Below are positions 6,118 to 13,701 of a stretch of DNA of 46,166 nucleotides, in pieces. The notes below the pieces were generated by a model. It was not told where the DNA came from and searched no databases. It saw only the letters and a list, made by a program, of their open reading frames with translations. The first letter of the stretch is position 1, and each line of letters opens with the position of its first letter. The stretch covers positions 1-46,166 of the forward strand of contig PSRM01000154.1 in NCBI GenBank assembly GCA_003176045.1. The letters run 5' to 3'. The position numbers and the translations under genes are program-made. This DNA is from Verrucomicrobiota bacterium (GTDB taxonomy: Bacteria; Verrucomicrobiota; Verrucomicrobiia; Limisphaerales; UBA8199).

Positions 6118-7716
6118 ATGAGCGCAGCTCATTCAAACTTCGACTACGACCTTGCCATCATTGGTGGCGGCAGCGGCGGCTACGCGGCTGCGCGCACAGC
6201 GGCGGCCAATGGCCTCAAAACGGTGGTGATCGAAGGCGGCGAAGAAGTGGGCGGGCTCTGCATTTTGCGAGGTTGCATGCCTACGAAAGCCTTGCTTTAT
6301 GCCGCGGAGGTGATGCATCTGGCCAGCCACACCGAACCGTGGGGAATCCGAACCGAAGATACCAGTTTCAATTTTATCAAGGTCATGGCCCGGAAAGATG
6401 CTTTGATCAAAGAGTTTGCGGAATTTCGGCACCAGCAGCTCGTAAGCGGGAAGTTCAGGTTTATCAGGGCCATGGCGCGGTTTACGGATGCGCATACTGT
6501 TGAGTTGACCGAGAGCTTTGAACGCCAAGGGACATCAGGGGGCAGGCGGGACGCCCGCCCTGCCTTGACGGCCAAACATTTCCTGATAGCAACTGGTTCG
6601 GTTGTCGCTCCGTCTCCTTTGCCGCAGCTTAATGAACTGGATTGCCTCAATAGCGACTCGGCGCTCAAATTGACGCGCTTGCCCAAGTCTCTCATTATGC
6701 TCGGCGGGGGCGCTGTGGCGGTGGAATTCGCGCAGTTTTTCGCGCGATTCGGAGTGGGCGTAACTCTGATCCAGCGCAGCCCGCATGTGCTGCATGAGTG
6801 TGATTCCGATGCAGCTTCCGTCCTGGAAGGTGTGTTTGGTGGCGAAGGCATCACCGTTTACACCGGAACAAAACTTCTCGATGCGCACTGCGTGGGCAAT
6901 CAAAAGGAAATTGTCTTCGAACACAGGGCAAATGAAGTCCAGAGTCCAAGGTCCAAAGTCCAAAGTCCGGACCGCCCGTCTCTGCGCGTCGGGCATCAAC
7001 TCCAAAGTTCAAGGGCCGAAGTCCAAAGCCAGGATGGCCCTTCGCTTCGCGACGGGAGAAGCGGAACCGTCCGGGTGCAGGCCGATGAAATCTTTTTCGC
7101 CCTGGGCCGAATCCCAAACATCGCCTCACTGGGCCTGGAGAAGGCGGGTGTGCAGCTTGAATACAATCGTATTGCCACCAACTCGCGCATGCAGACCAGC
7201 GTCCCGCACATTTATGCCGCCGGCGACTGCGCCGGCCTGCACGAAATTGTTCACATCGCCGTTCGGCAAGGCGAGGTCGCGGCCCATAACATCGCGAATC
7301 CCGAGCGCCCGAAAGAAATGGATTCGCGTCTGCTGATTGAGGTGATTTTCACCGAACCGCAAATCGCCACGGTCGGCCTGACGGAGAAACGCGCGGACGT
7401 CGAGAATATTCCTTACGTCGTCGCAAGTTATCCCTTTATTGACCACGGCAAGTCCCTCATCATGGAAGCAAAAGATGGCTTTGTGAAGCTGTTGGCCGAT
7501 CCCATTGGTGGCGAGATACTGGGCGGCTGTTGTGTCGGGCCGCAGGGCGGGGAACTAATCCACGAGATTGTAGCTGCAATGTCCAAGCGTATGACTGTTC
7601 AAGAACTGGCAGAAATGCCGCATTACCATCCCACACTGGCCGAAATTTGGACCTATCCAGCGGAAGAGTTGGCTGAGAAAGTGGCGAGCAGGGCGAGCAG
7701 CGCAAATCAGAGATAA
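6118..7716 (+). CDS. Class I pyridine nucleotide-disulfide oxidoreductase (mercuric reductase/lipoamide dehydrogenase-like)
   Basis: FAD-dependent oxidoreductase of 532 residues. The N-terminal FAD-binding fold has GGGSGGYAAARTAA. The redox-active disulfide is in GGLCILRGCMPTK (C-x4-C). The NAD(P)-binding fold follows (MLGGGAVAVEFAQFFARFG), then ALGRIPN, the FAD-contacting GDCA motif and the C-terminal interface with HYHPTLAE, which carries the His/Glu pair of the family. It would move electrons between NAD(P)H and a disulfide or a small electrophile. The true substrate is uncertain. The start is the ATG at 6118, just before the Rossmann strand. The protein is about 70 residues longer than usual because of two repeat-coded insertions, one near residue 142 (GC palindrome at 6541-6564) and one at about 273-319. 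Confidence 0.88.
   Translation: MSAAHSNFDYDLAIIGGGSGGYAAARTAAANGLKTVVIEGGEEVGGLCILRGCMPTKALLYAAEVMHLASHTEPWGIRTEDTSFNFIKVMARKDALIKEFAEFRHQQLVSGKFRFIRAMARFTDAHTVELTESFERQGTSGGRRDARPALTAKHFLIATGSVVAPSPLPQLNELDCLNSDSALKLTRLPKSLIMLGGGAVAVEFAQFFARFGVGVTLIQRSPHVLHECDSDAASVLEGVFGGEGITVYTGTKLLDAHCVGNQKEIVFEHRANEVQSPRSKVQSPDRPSLRVGHQLQSSRAEVQSQDGPSLRDGRSGTVRVQADEIFFALGRIPNIASLGLEKAGVQLEYNRIATNSRMQTSVPHIYAAGDCAGLHEIVHIAVRQGEVAAHNIANPERPKEMDSRLLIEVIFTEPQIATVGLTEKRADVENIPYVVASYPFIDHGKSLIMEAKDGFVKLLADPIGGEILGGCCVGPQGGELIHEIVAAMSKRMTVQELAEMPHYHPTLAEIWTYPAEELAEKVASRASSANQR
6541..6564. repeat. GC palindrome in frame inside the oxidoreductase gene
   Basis: A GGCAGGCGGGACGCCCGCCC palindrome followed by TGCC, read in frame as GRRDARPAL. 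It is related to the REP pair in lipA (13291-13356). Confidence 0.75.
6938..7075. repeat. GTCCAAA heptamer tract in frame inside the oxidoreductase gene
   Basis: Units GTCCAGA, GTCCAAG, GTCCAAA, GTCCAAA, then degenerate copies, add about 45 residues (VQSPRSKVQSP...) between a beta strand and the conserved DEIFFALGRIPN strand of the NAD(P) domain. That point is a surface hairpin in the family. No stop codon occurs because this heptamer lacks stops in all three forward frames. Confidence 0.85.
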
Positions 7717-7736
7717 ACCACGGAACAAGAACTTAA

Positions 7737-7915
7737 AGTGCAAACACCAAACACCAAACACCAAACACCAGAGAAACACAAAGTGCAAACACCAAATACC
7801 AAACACCAAACACCAATCACTCAGGGTGTCATTTGGAGCTTGGTGTTTGGCGTTTCATTGGTGTTTGGTGTTTGGTGTTTGGTGTTTAACAAAATGTGTT
7901 TGGTGTTTGGTGTTT
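7737..7915. repeat. Facing inverted CAAACAC/GTGTTTG heptamer arrays upstream of glcD
   Basis: The left arm (about 7741-7818) is CAAACAC units with one degenerate interruption. The right arm (about 7840-7915) is the complementary GTGTTTG units. Together they fill the whole gap between the oxidoreductase and glcD and end a few bases before the glcD ATG. Confidence 0.9.
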
Positions 7916-7921
7916 GAAAAG

Positions 7922-9301
7922 ATGTCCCTCGCAGCCGCCATCCCCGCCGCTCTCACCCGCATCGCCGGGGCCGCCAACGTCCTGACGAAACAGGAAGACC
8001 TGATTCCTTACTCGTTCGATGGTACGGCCGCGCTTAGGCAAATGCCGGGCTGCGTCGTGCTCGTGACCATGCGCGAAGAGGTGGCTGCGGTCCTCAAGGT
8101 GGCGAATGAAACCAAGACAGCCGTCGTGACGCGAGGCTCGGGCACCGGACTGAGCGGCGGCAGTTTGCCGACACCGGACTGTATCGTTCTTTGCCTCGCC
8201 CGGATGAACCGGATTCTGGAGTTGGATCGAGCCAATCTCACCTTGCTTGCGGAGCCGGGCGCCACGACCCAGGCCATCGCAGACGCCGCGTCAGCAGCCG
8301 GCCTGTTCTATCCGCCCGATCCAGGTTCCATGAAAATCTCTACCATCGGCGGGAACGTAGCCGAGAACTCAGGCGGCCTGCGTGGGCTCAAATATGGTAT
8401 CACCCGTAACTACGTCATGGGTTTAGAGGTGGTGCTGCCGGATGGCGAAGTGCTTTGGACGGGCAATAAGTGCGTGAAGGATGTGGCCGGCTACTCCCTC
8501 AAGGATCTGTTCATTGGCTCGGAGGGCACGCTGGGAGTGATTACCAAAATCCTGCTCAAGCTTATCCCCAAGCCCTCCGCCCGAAAAACAATGGTCGCGA
8601 CCTTCGGCCAAATCGTTCAGGCGGCGCAGACTGTCTCAGATATCATCGCGGCGCAAATCATTCCCTGCACATTGGAATTTCTGGACCGCACAACCATTCG
8701 GTGCGTTGAGGACTATGCTAAAGTCGGCTTGCCGCTTGACTGCGACGCACTTCTTCTCATGGAAACGGACGGCCACCCGGCCTCTGTCGCGGAGGAGGCC
8801 GATAAGATGCTCCAAATCGCGCAAAAAAATGGCGCCCTCGAAGTGCGCGCTGCCAAAGATGATGCCGAAGCTACCAGACTTGCAACCGCCCGACGCAGCG
8901 CGTTCTCCGCCCTGGCTCGGGTCGCGCCGACAACCATTCTCGAAGATGCCACAGTTCCGCGGAGCGAACTGGCCGGCATGATCCGGTTCGTCGAGGAAGT
9001 GGCCCAAAAGTATCGGCTGCGCATCGGCACTTTTGGCCACATGGGCGATGGAAATTTGCATCCCACGTTTTTGACCGACGAACGAAACCAGGAAGAGATG
9101 CATCGCGTCGAGGCCGCCTTCAAAGAGATCTTTGAGGAGGCGATCCGCCTCGGCGGCACAATCACCGGTGAGCATGGTGTAGGGCTTGCCAAAAAGGGGT
9201 TCCTGCCGAAATTCGCGGGCGATGCCCAAATGCGAGTCATGCGCGAGCTGCGCCGCGTGCTCGATCCAAGCGGTATCCTGAATCCCGGCAAAATGTTTTA
9301 A
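7922..9301 (+). CDS. glcD: FAD-linked glycolate/D-lactate oxidase subunit GlcD
   Basis: A 459-residue VAO-family flavoprotein that oxidises glycolate (or D-lactate) to the 2-oxo acid and hands electrons to the iron-sulfur partner. The PCMH FAD domain (about 38-220) shows TRGSGTGLSGG, the PPDPGSMKISTIGGNVAENSGG region and GLEVVLPDGEVLWTG. The C-terminal FAD-oxidase domain ends with GHMGDGNLHP and GEHGVGLAKKGFLP, which include the metal/substrate histidines. The ATG at 7922 follows immediately after the heptamer array. The longer frame to 7826 only adds translated repeat (VFGVWCL) and is rejected. Its partner GlcF lies 186 nt downstream. No GlcE-like subunit is seen between them, so this is a two-subunit type like those in many environmental bacteria. 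Confidence 0.93.
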   Translation: MSLAAAIPAALTRIAGAANVLTKQEDLIPYSFDGTAALRQMPGCVVLVTMREEVAAVLKVANETKTAVVTRGSGTGLSGGSLPTPDCIVLCLARMNRILELDRANLTLLAEPGATTQAIADAASAAGLFYPPDPGSMKISTIGGNVAENSGGLRGLKYGITRNYVMGLEVVLPDGEVLWTGNKCVKDVAGYSLKDLFIGSEGTLGVITKILLKLIPKPSARKTMVATFGQIVQAAQTVSDIIAAQIIPCTLEFLDRTTIRCVEDYAKVGLPLDCDALLLMETDGHPASVAEEADKMLQIAQKNGALEVRAAKDDAEATRLATARRSAFSALARVAPTTILEDATVPRSELAGMIRFVEEVAQKYRLRIGTFGHMGDGNLHPTFLTDERNQEEMHRVEAAFKEIFEEAIRLGGTITGEHGVGLAKKGFLPKFAGDAQMRVMRELRRVLDPSGILNPGKMF

Positions 9302-9321
9302 CTACGGATGGGCGCGCATGA

Positions 9322-9455
9322 AAACTTCAAACTTCAAACCTCAAACATCAGATAAACTTCAAGCTTCGAACTTCAAAGTACTCAGCCCCAGGGTGGATTG
9401 GACTTTGAAGTTTGGAATTTCCTTGAAGTTTGAAGTTTGGAGTTTGAAGTTTCGC
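9322..9455. repeat. Facing inverted ACTTCAA/TTGAAGT heptamer arrays between glcD and glcF
   Basis: The left arm (about 9327-9380) is ACTTCAA, ACTTCAA, ACCTCAA and degenerate copies. The right arm (about 9400-9452) is the complementary TTTGAAG run. The central unpaired part is about 20 nt. It has the same layout as the array before glcD but a different heptamer sequence. Confidence 0.85.
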
Positions 9456-9487
9456 CCCGAGCTTTTTCAGGAGCCAGTGCTACCATC

Positions 9488-10867
9488 ATGAGTCAGTCCT
9501 TCCTCAAAGGCTTGGATTACTCCGTTGTCCAGCAGTGCATGCACTGCGGGCTTTGCCTGCCCACCTGCCCGACTTACGATGCCACTAAGCTCGAACGCAA
9601 CAGCCCGCGTGGACGCATCGCTCTGATGCGCTCGATTGCGGATGGGCAATTGGACGCGACCAGGGCTTTTGCAGATGAAATGTATTTCTGTCTGGGCTGC
9701 CTGGCCTGCATGACCGCTTGTCCAGCGGGTGTGAATTACGCTGAGCTCTTCGAGAACGCCCGCGCTGAAGCCGAAGCCAGCGGAGTTCTGCGTTCCCCAA
9801 AGCGAAATCTGATCCGGAACTTGACCCTGAAATGGCTTTTCATGGATCTGAACCGGCTTCAGCTTGCCGGCAGGTTGTTGCGGCTTTATCAACAACTCGG
9901 CCTCGAGGCTTTGGTGCGGCGCTTGGGGTTGTTGAGACTGCTTCCGAAGCGATTGCAGGAATTGGAGGCCATGACGCCTCGCATCTTGCCCGAATTCTCT
10001 GCCGATCTGATAGCACCTTTGACGCCTGCCGTAGGTCACAAAAGGTACCGGGTAGTGCTCCTTACCGGTTGTGTTCAGGACCTGATATTCAGCGATATTA
10101 ATCGCGACACGGTGGAAGTCCTTTCCAGGAATCACTGCGAAGTCGTAACCCCGCAGGATCAGCTTTGCTGCGGGTCGCTCCACGCGCACAACGGCGAATA
10201 CGAGCTGGCCAGACAGCTCGCCCGTCAGCAGCTTGACCGGATTCCTCCTGGCCAGTTTGACGCTATTATCACTAATGCGGGCGGTTGCGGCTCGCACCTT
10301 AAACATTATCACACGCTTTTGGGGGATGATCCGATTTATCGGGAGCGAGCGGCAATATGGGATAGGAAGATAAAGGATATACATGAGTGGTTGGGGGAGA
10401 TTGGGATTGAGCCCGTGCAGAGTGGCAGCCAGAACGGACAGTTCGACAAAGTGAGCGACAAAGTGGAGGACAAAGTGAAAGACAAAGTGAAAGACAAAGT
10501 GAAAGAGGAAGTGGATGAGGTTGTAACCTACCACGAGTCCTGCCACCTGACGCACGGACAAAAGATTACGCGGCAGCCTCGTGATATTCTGCGGGCAATT
10601 CCGAATCTGAAGCTTGTAGAATTACCGGAAAGCGCGTGGTGCTGCGGCAGCGCTGGAATCTACAACATTGTCCAGCCCGAAATGGCTAATCAGCTTCTCG
10701 AACGCAAACTCAAGCACATTCAGTCCACCGGCGCTACCACTGTTGCTACCGGCAACCCTGGTTGTTTGCTGCAACTGATCAACGGCGCCGCCGCCAAAGG
10801 AATGAATCTAAAGGTGGTTCATCCAATCACGTTGCTCGCCGAGGCCTACCGCTGCTCAGCTCCCTGA
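9488..10867 (+). CDS. glcF: Glycolate oxidase iron-sulfur subunit GlcF
   Basis: A 459-residue electron-transfer partner of GlcD. The N-terminus has two ferredoxin-like 4Fe-4S motifs: C17, C20, C23, C27 (CMHCGLCLPTCP) and C68, C71, C74, C78 (CLGCLACMTACP). The C-terminal half has two CCG-type domains, marked by CCGSLHAHNG, CHLTHGQ and CCGSAGIYN, which bind the haem/quinone-linked site in this family. It acts at the inner face of the membrane. The start is the ATG at 9488, since the upstream frame is repeat. Residues about 318-342 (KVEDKVKDKVKDKVKEE) are a translated 12-nt tandem repeat placed between the two CCG domains. Length is slightly above normal because of it. Confidence 0.93.
   Translation: MSQSFLKGLDYSVVQQCMHCGLCLPTCPTYDATKLERNSPRGRIALMRSIADGQLDATRAFADEMYFCLGCLACMTACPAGVNYAELFENARAEAEASGVLRSPKRNLIRNLTLKWLFMDLNRLQLAGRLLRLYQQLGLEALVRRLGLLRLLPKRLQELEAMTPRILPEFSADLIAPLTPAVGHKRYRVVLLTGCVQDLIFSDINRDTVEVLSRNHCEVVTPQDQLCCGSLHAHNGEYELARQLARQQLDRIPPGQFDAIITNAGGCGSHLKHYHTLLGDDPIYRERAAIWDRKIKDIHEWLGEIGIEPVQSGSQNGQFDKVSDKVEDKVKDKVKDKVKEEVDEVVTYHESCHLTHGQKITRQPRDILRAIPNLKLVELPESAWCCGSAGIYNIVQPEMANQLLERKLKHIQSTGATTVATGNPGCLLQLINGAAAKGMNLKVVHPITLLAEAYRCSAP
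10442..10515. repeat. GACAAAGTGAAA 12-mer tract in frame inside glcF
   Basis: About five copies of a 12-nt unit GACAAAGTGAAA give a DKVK peptide repeat. A reverse-complement copy (CTTTCACTTTGTC) lies directly after the glcF stop at 10875-10902. The family recurs at 31579-31649 and 44047-44075. Confidence 0.85.
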
Positions 10868-10874
10868 ACACTTC

Positions 10875-10902
10875 GTCTTTCACTTTGTCTTTCACTTTGT
10901 CT
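10875..10902. repeat. Reverse-orientation CTTTCACTTTGT tract after glcF
   Basis: Two and a half units complementary to the tract inside glcF. In the mRNA the two could pair over about 25 nt across the last 370 nt of the gene. Confidence 0.8.
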
Positions 10903-10943
10903 AAAGATCACACCGGTAAGCAAAAAAGAATTCACAGAACCAC

Positions 10944-11054
10944 GTGAAACTGGGCAAGAAACAAATTCTGCTAATTCTGATAGCAGCTATAATTATGGGT
11001 GTCCTCCTGGCGTTAATTTTGCCGGGGTTCATGCCCAGGCACAGCTCGTTTTGA
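10944..11054 (+). CDS. Possible 36-residue single-helix membrane peptide
   Basis: A GTG-started frame (VKLGKKQILLILIAAIIMGV...) with a short basic N-terminus, one strong hydrophobic helix of about 22 residues and a polar tail ending RHSSF. The frame is short and lacks a clear ribosome binding site. Composition fits a membrane micro-protein or an orphan signal anchor. It lies 27 nt before the aldolase gene. Its reality is uncertain and I do not recognise a family. Confidence 0.3.
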   Translation: MKLGKKQILLILIAAIIMGVLLALILPGFMPRHSSF

Positions 11055-11081
11055 AGCAAGTCCTGTGCTTTTAATCCAATT

Positions 11082-11726
11082 ATGCCCACCAAATCTGAAA
11101 TCATTTCAACCCTCGCCAACCCTGGTGTCATTGCCATTATCCGCGCTACCTCTTCCGTGCCTCCCGGCCCAGTCTGCGAGGCCCTCATTTCGGGCGGTGT
11201 CACCGCAATGGAAATTACCCTCACGACCCCGAACGCTTTGGCTGCGATTCGAACTGCGCGCGATCAAATTGCCGGACGCGCAGTGCTTGGTGCCGGTTCG
11301 GTTTTAAACGCGGAATCCTGCCGCGCCGCGATCGCTGCCGGCGCGCAGTTTATCGTCACCCCGATCTGCCGCACGGAATGTGTCGCCGTGGCCCATGCCG
11401 CGAATTGCCCGATCATGCTCGGAGCCTATACCGCCACTGAGGCCCAAACTGCTCACGAAGCCGGCGCCGATTTCATCAAAATCTTTCCGGCCGAAACCCT
11501 CGGCCCCGCCTACCTGAAAGCTCTTTTGGCGCCCTTGCCGCACCTGCGCCTTGTCCCAACGGGTGGTGTGGGCAAGAACAACGTGGCCGAATTTTTCAAA
11601 GCCGGCTGCGCTGCCGTGGGCGTCGGATCGGCTCTCGTCTCAAGCAAGATTTTGCAGGAGGCAAATTGGGCGGAGCTTACGCACAAAACAAGGGAACTGG
11701 TCGAAGCAGCGCACAGAAGTTCGTGA
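11082..11726 (+). CDS. eda: KDPG/KHG aldolase (Entner-Doudoroff aldolase)
   Basis: A 214-residue class I aldolase that cleaves 2-keto-3-deoxy-6-phosphogluconate to pyruvate and glyceraldehyde-3-phosphate (related members act on 4-hydroxy-2-oxoglutarate). The motifs follow the family order: VIAIIRA, the glutamate in GGVTAMEITLTTPNAL, GAGSVLNAE, FIVTPICRTE, the Schiff-base lysine in ADFIKIFPAE, and the phosphate-binding VPTGGVGKNNVAEFFKAG. It is a full-length single domain. The ATG at 11082 is the natural start. No edd or gluconate gene is adjacent. The position after glcDF may be chance, although both deliver 2-oxo acids. Confidence 0.92.
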   Translation: MPTKSEIISTLANPGVIAIIRATSSVPPGPVCEALISGGVTAMEITLTTPNALAAIRTARDQIAGRAVLGAGSVLNAESCRAAIAAGAQFIVTPICRTECVAVAHAANCPIMLGAYTATEAQTAHEAGADFIKIFPAETLGPAYLKALLAPLPHLRLVPTGGVGKNNVAEFFKAGCAAVGVGSALVSSKILQEANWAELTHKTRELVEAAHRSS

Positions 11727-11737
11727 CATTCTTCGCA

Positions 11738-12361
11738 ATGAGTTCCGCCTCGTTCACCATCCGCCGCGCCACTCTCGAAGACCTGGAGCAGTTAACGGTT
11801 CTTTGGCAATCCATGCACTACTCACCCGATGATCTCGGGAGAAGGATCACTGAGTTTCAGGTCGCTCAGGATCAGAACGGGAAACTTCTCGGCGGCGTGG
11901 CGCTACAGATCAATGAGCGCCAGGGCCGGATTCATAGCGAAGCTTTCACAGACTTCGCTTTGGCTGACCGGTTACGCCCACTGCTTTGGGACCGACTCCA
12001 GGCGCTGGGAAACAACCACGGCGTGCTTCGCTTCTGGACCCAGGAGCGAGCGCCTTTCTGGACTCAATGCGGACTCGTCAAAGCGGATGCAGAATCGCTG
12101 ACAAAACTTCCGGCCGTCTGGCGCGACAGTTCCTGCAACTGGCTGACGTTGAAGCTACGGGACGACCTTCACCAGCTTCTTTCTGCCGAGCAGCAATTCG
12201 AGCTATTAATGGCCTCGGAACGGGAGCGGACCCAGCGCGTCTTCCAGCATGCGCGGATTTTGAAACTCATCGCCACGGTCATTGCGCTGGCGCTGTTCGG
12301 CCTGGTCATGCTGGGGATATTCTTCATAGTGCGCCGCAACCCGCAGTTTCTCCGAAGGTGA
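11738..12361 (+). CDS. GNAT-like protein with C-terminal membrane anchor
   Basis: A 207-residue protein. Residues 4-150 look like a divergent GNAT fold (FTIRRATLEDLEQLTVLWQSMHY at the start, GGVALQINERQGRIHSEAF in the middle, and a late FWTQCGLVKAD beta-strand region). The usual R/Q-x-x-G-x-G/A acyl-CoA loop is not clear, so activity is doubtful. Residues about 183-202 form one transmembrane helix (IATVIALALFGLVMLGIFFIV), followed by a short basic cytoplasmic tail. It begins 11 nt after the aldolase stop and is probably co-transcribed. The start ATG at 11738 is used because the upstream frame overlaps the aldolase gene. Function unknown. Confidence 0.7.
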   Translation: MSSASFTIRRATLEDLEQLTVLWQSMHYSPDDLGRRITEFQVAQDQNGKLLGGVALQINERQGRIHSEAFTDFALADRLRPLLWDRLQALGNNHGVLRFWTQERAPFWTQCGLVKADAESLTKLPAVWRDSSCNWLTLKLRDDLHQLLSAEQQFELLMASERERTQRVFQHARILKLIATVIALALFGLVMLGIFFIVRRNPQFLRR

Positions 12362-12389
12362 ATGCCGCTTCAGCGGAATCAAATCACCA

Positions 12390-12432
12390 ATTCACTAAGT
12401 TAACTTAATTAACCTAATTTACCCAGTTAACG
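12390..12432. repeat. TTAACTTA-type octamer tract at the 3' end of lipA
   Basis: Roughly 8-nt units (AAGTTAAC, TTAATTAA, CCTAATTT, ACCCAGTT). They overlap the last codons of lipA and supply its TAA stop. Related tracts occur at 14362-14402, 18417-18462 and 21428-21470. Confidence 0.7.
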
Positions 12433-13384
12433 ATTTCGGCGAAAACTCCTCCGCGTGATACGAACTCCTTACCATCGGTCCGCTGGCCACGTGCAGAAAA
12501 CCCAGTTCCCGTGCTCGTTCACCGAGCTTTTCGAATTGCTCAGGCCGGACGAACTCCACGACTGGGAAATGTTTCAGCGTAGGCTGAAGATACTGGCCCA
12601 AGGTCACAATATCGCAGCCCACCTGGCGCAGATCCAACATCGCCCTCAAAACCTCATCCTCCGCCTCGCCGAGGCCCAGCATCAAACCTGACTTTGTATA
12701 AAGGTCGGTTCCTCTCTGCCTGGCCTTTGCCAGCACACTCAGTGAGCGGTCGTAAGTCGCTCGGGAGCGCACGCTCGGAGTCAGGCGCCGAACAGTCTCG
12801 AGGTTGTGATTAAAAATGTGCGGTCGAGCCTTGAGCACCGCGTCAATCGAGGCATCGGAATCGTTGAAATCCGGAACGAGCACTTCGATCACGATGCCTG
12901 GATTCAAGGCGCGAACATGCTCGATAGTCCTGCAAAAGTGCTCAGCGCCACCATCTTTCAGATCGTCGCGCGCCACAGCGGTAATGACCACGTGCCTCAA
13001 CCGCATTCTCCGCGTCGCTTCGGCAACGCGCTGCGGTTCGTCAGCTTCGAGAGCATAGGGTTTCGCCGTGGTCACCGCACAGAAACCACAGGCGCGCGTG
13101 CACCGGTCGCCTGCGATCATGAAGGTCGCCGTGCCCTTGCTCCAACACTCCCAATGATTCGGGCACCTGGCGCTCTCACAGACGGTGTGCAGCTTGAGCT
13201 CATCGAGCAGTGCCCGCGTGCGGCCAAATGCTGCTGTGGTAGGCAACGGAAAGTGAAGCCAGGAGGGAAGGCGGGGACGTGGCAAAGTACGGCAGGCGTC
13301 TCGCCTGCCCCCAAATCCATCGGCGGGGCTGTCGTGGGCAGGCGAGACGCCTGCCCTACTTTCACTGCGATTCAAAACCGACAT
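12419..13384 (-). CDS. lipA: Lipoyl synthase
   Basis: Radical SAM enzyme of 321 residues that inserts two sulfurs into protein-bound octanoyl groups, for example on GcvH. It has both clusters: the auxiliary motif CESARCPNHWECW (C-x4-C-x5-C) and the radical SAM motif CTRACGFC (C-x3-C-x2-C). Other features are GTATFMIAGDRCTR, HVVITAVARDDLKDGGA, the FNHNLETV and YTKSGLMLGLGE segments, and RSSYHAEE near the end, which carries the conserved arginine-serine pair. It lies in a unit with glutaredoxin, gcvH and gcvT. The chosen ATG at 13384 overlaps the glutaredoxin 3' end by 23 nt. Residues about 8-33 (RAGVSPAHDSPADGF...) are encoded by a palindromic repeat pair, and the normal family sequence resumes at LPSWLHFPLP. 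Confidence 0.93.
   Translation of the reverse strand: MSVLNRSESRAGVSPAHDSPADGFGGRRDACRTLPRPRLPSWLHFPLPTTAAFGRTRALLDELKLHTVCESARCPNHWECWSKGTATFMIAGDRCTRACGFCAVTTAKPYALEADEPQRVAEATRRMRLRHVVITAVARDDLKDGGAEHFCRTIEHVRALNPGIVIEVLVPDFNDSDASIDAVLKARPHIFNHNLETVRRLTPSVRSRATYDRSLSVLAKARQRGTDLYTKSGLMLGLGEAEDEVLRAMLDLRQVGCDIVTLGQYLQPTLKHFPVVEFVRPEQFEKLGERARELGFLHVASGPMVRSSYHAEEFSPKSLTG
13291..13356. repeat. REP-like palindrome pair in the 5' coding part of lipA
   Basis: GGCAGGCGTCTCGCCTGCCC (13291-13310) and its mirror GGGCAGGCGAGACGCCTGCC (from 13336) face each other across 25 nt. The whole unit is read through in frame as a disordered N-terminal extension of lipoyl synthase. Confidence 0.8.
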
Positions 13385-13655
13385 TCCTTTTCTCCAGTCT
13401 AGTCCAAAAATGTTCGAGCTGCTCAGGCCCGAAATCGGCCAGTATCTGGCCGTCCACATCAATAACCGGCGCCAGTTCCTGGCCGGAAAGCCGGATCATC
13501 TCGTCGTACGCCGTTTCATCCGCCATGACATCAATCTCTTCGTAATCAATGCCACGCTGATCGAGCCACCTTGTTGCCTTATGGCACCAGCCGCAGTACG
13601 GCTTGATAAATAACCTGACGTGTCTCGGTTTCACATTACTACTGTGCTGGAGCAA
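13362..13655 (-). CDS. Glutaredoxin-like thiol-disulfide protein
   Basis: A 97-residue glutaredoxin fold. The active-site motif CGWC sits in VRLFIKPYCGWCHKATRWLDQRG. The cis-proline lies in LAPVIDVDGQILADF, and the final helix is EQLEHFWTRLEK. The CGWC sequence differs from the usual CPYC. The conserved lysine before the site is present (K18). It would reduce disulfides or carry out glutathione-linked exchange in the cytoplasm. It lies between gcvH and lipA on the same strand and overlaps the start of lipA, which suggests translational coupling. A role in iron-sulfur or lipoate metabolism is plausible but inferred only from position. Confidence 0.85.
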   Translation of the reverse strand: MLQHSSNVKPRHVRLFIKPYCGWCHKATRWLDQRGIDYEEIDVMADETAYDEMIRLSGQELAPVIDVDGQILADFGPEQLEHFWTRLEKRNVGFESQ

Positions 13656-13701
13656 ACCACATTTTTCAACTGGTTATGGACAAAGAACCCGGTTTGGAGT
13701 T

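Noticed and set aside
8636..9291. Two overlapping - strand frames of about 190 residues opposite glcD
   Set aside because: Shadows of glcD codon structure in a GC-rich genome. No ribosome binding site or motif.
9467..10561. A 364-residue open frame on the - strand opposite glcF
   Set aside because: It runs antisense through the conserved cluster motifs of glcF and contains the reverse translation of the tandem repeat (FHFVFHFV). No family motif is seen.
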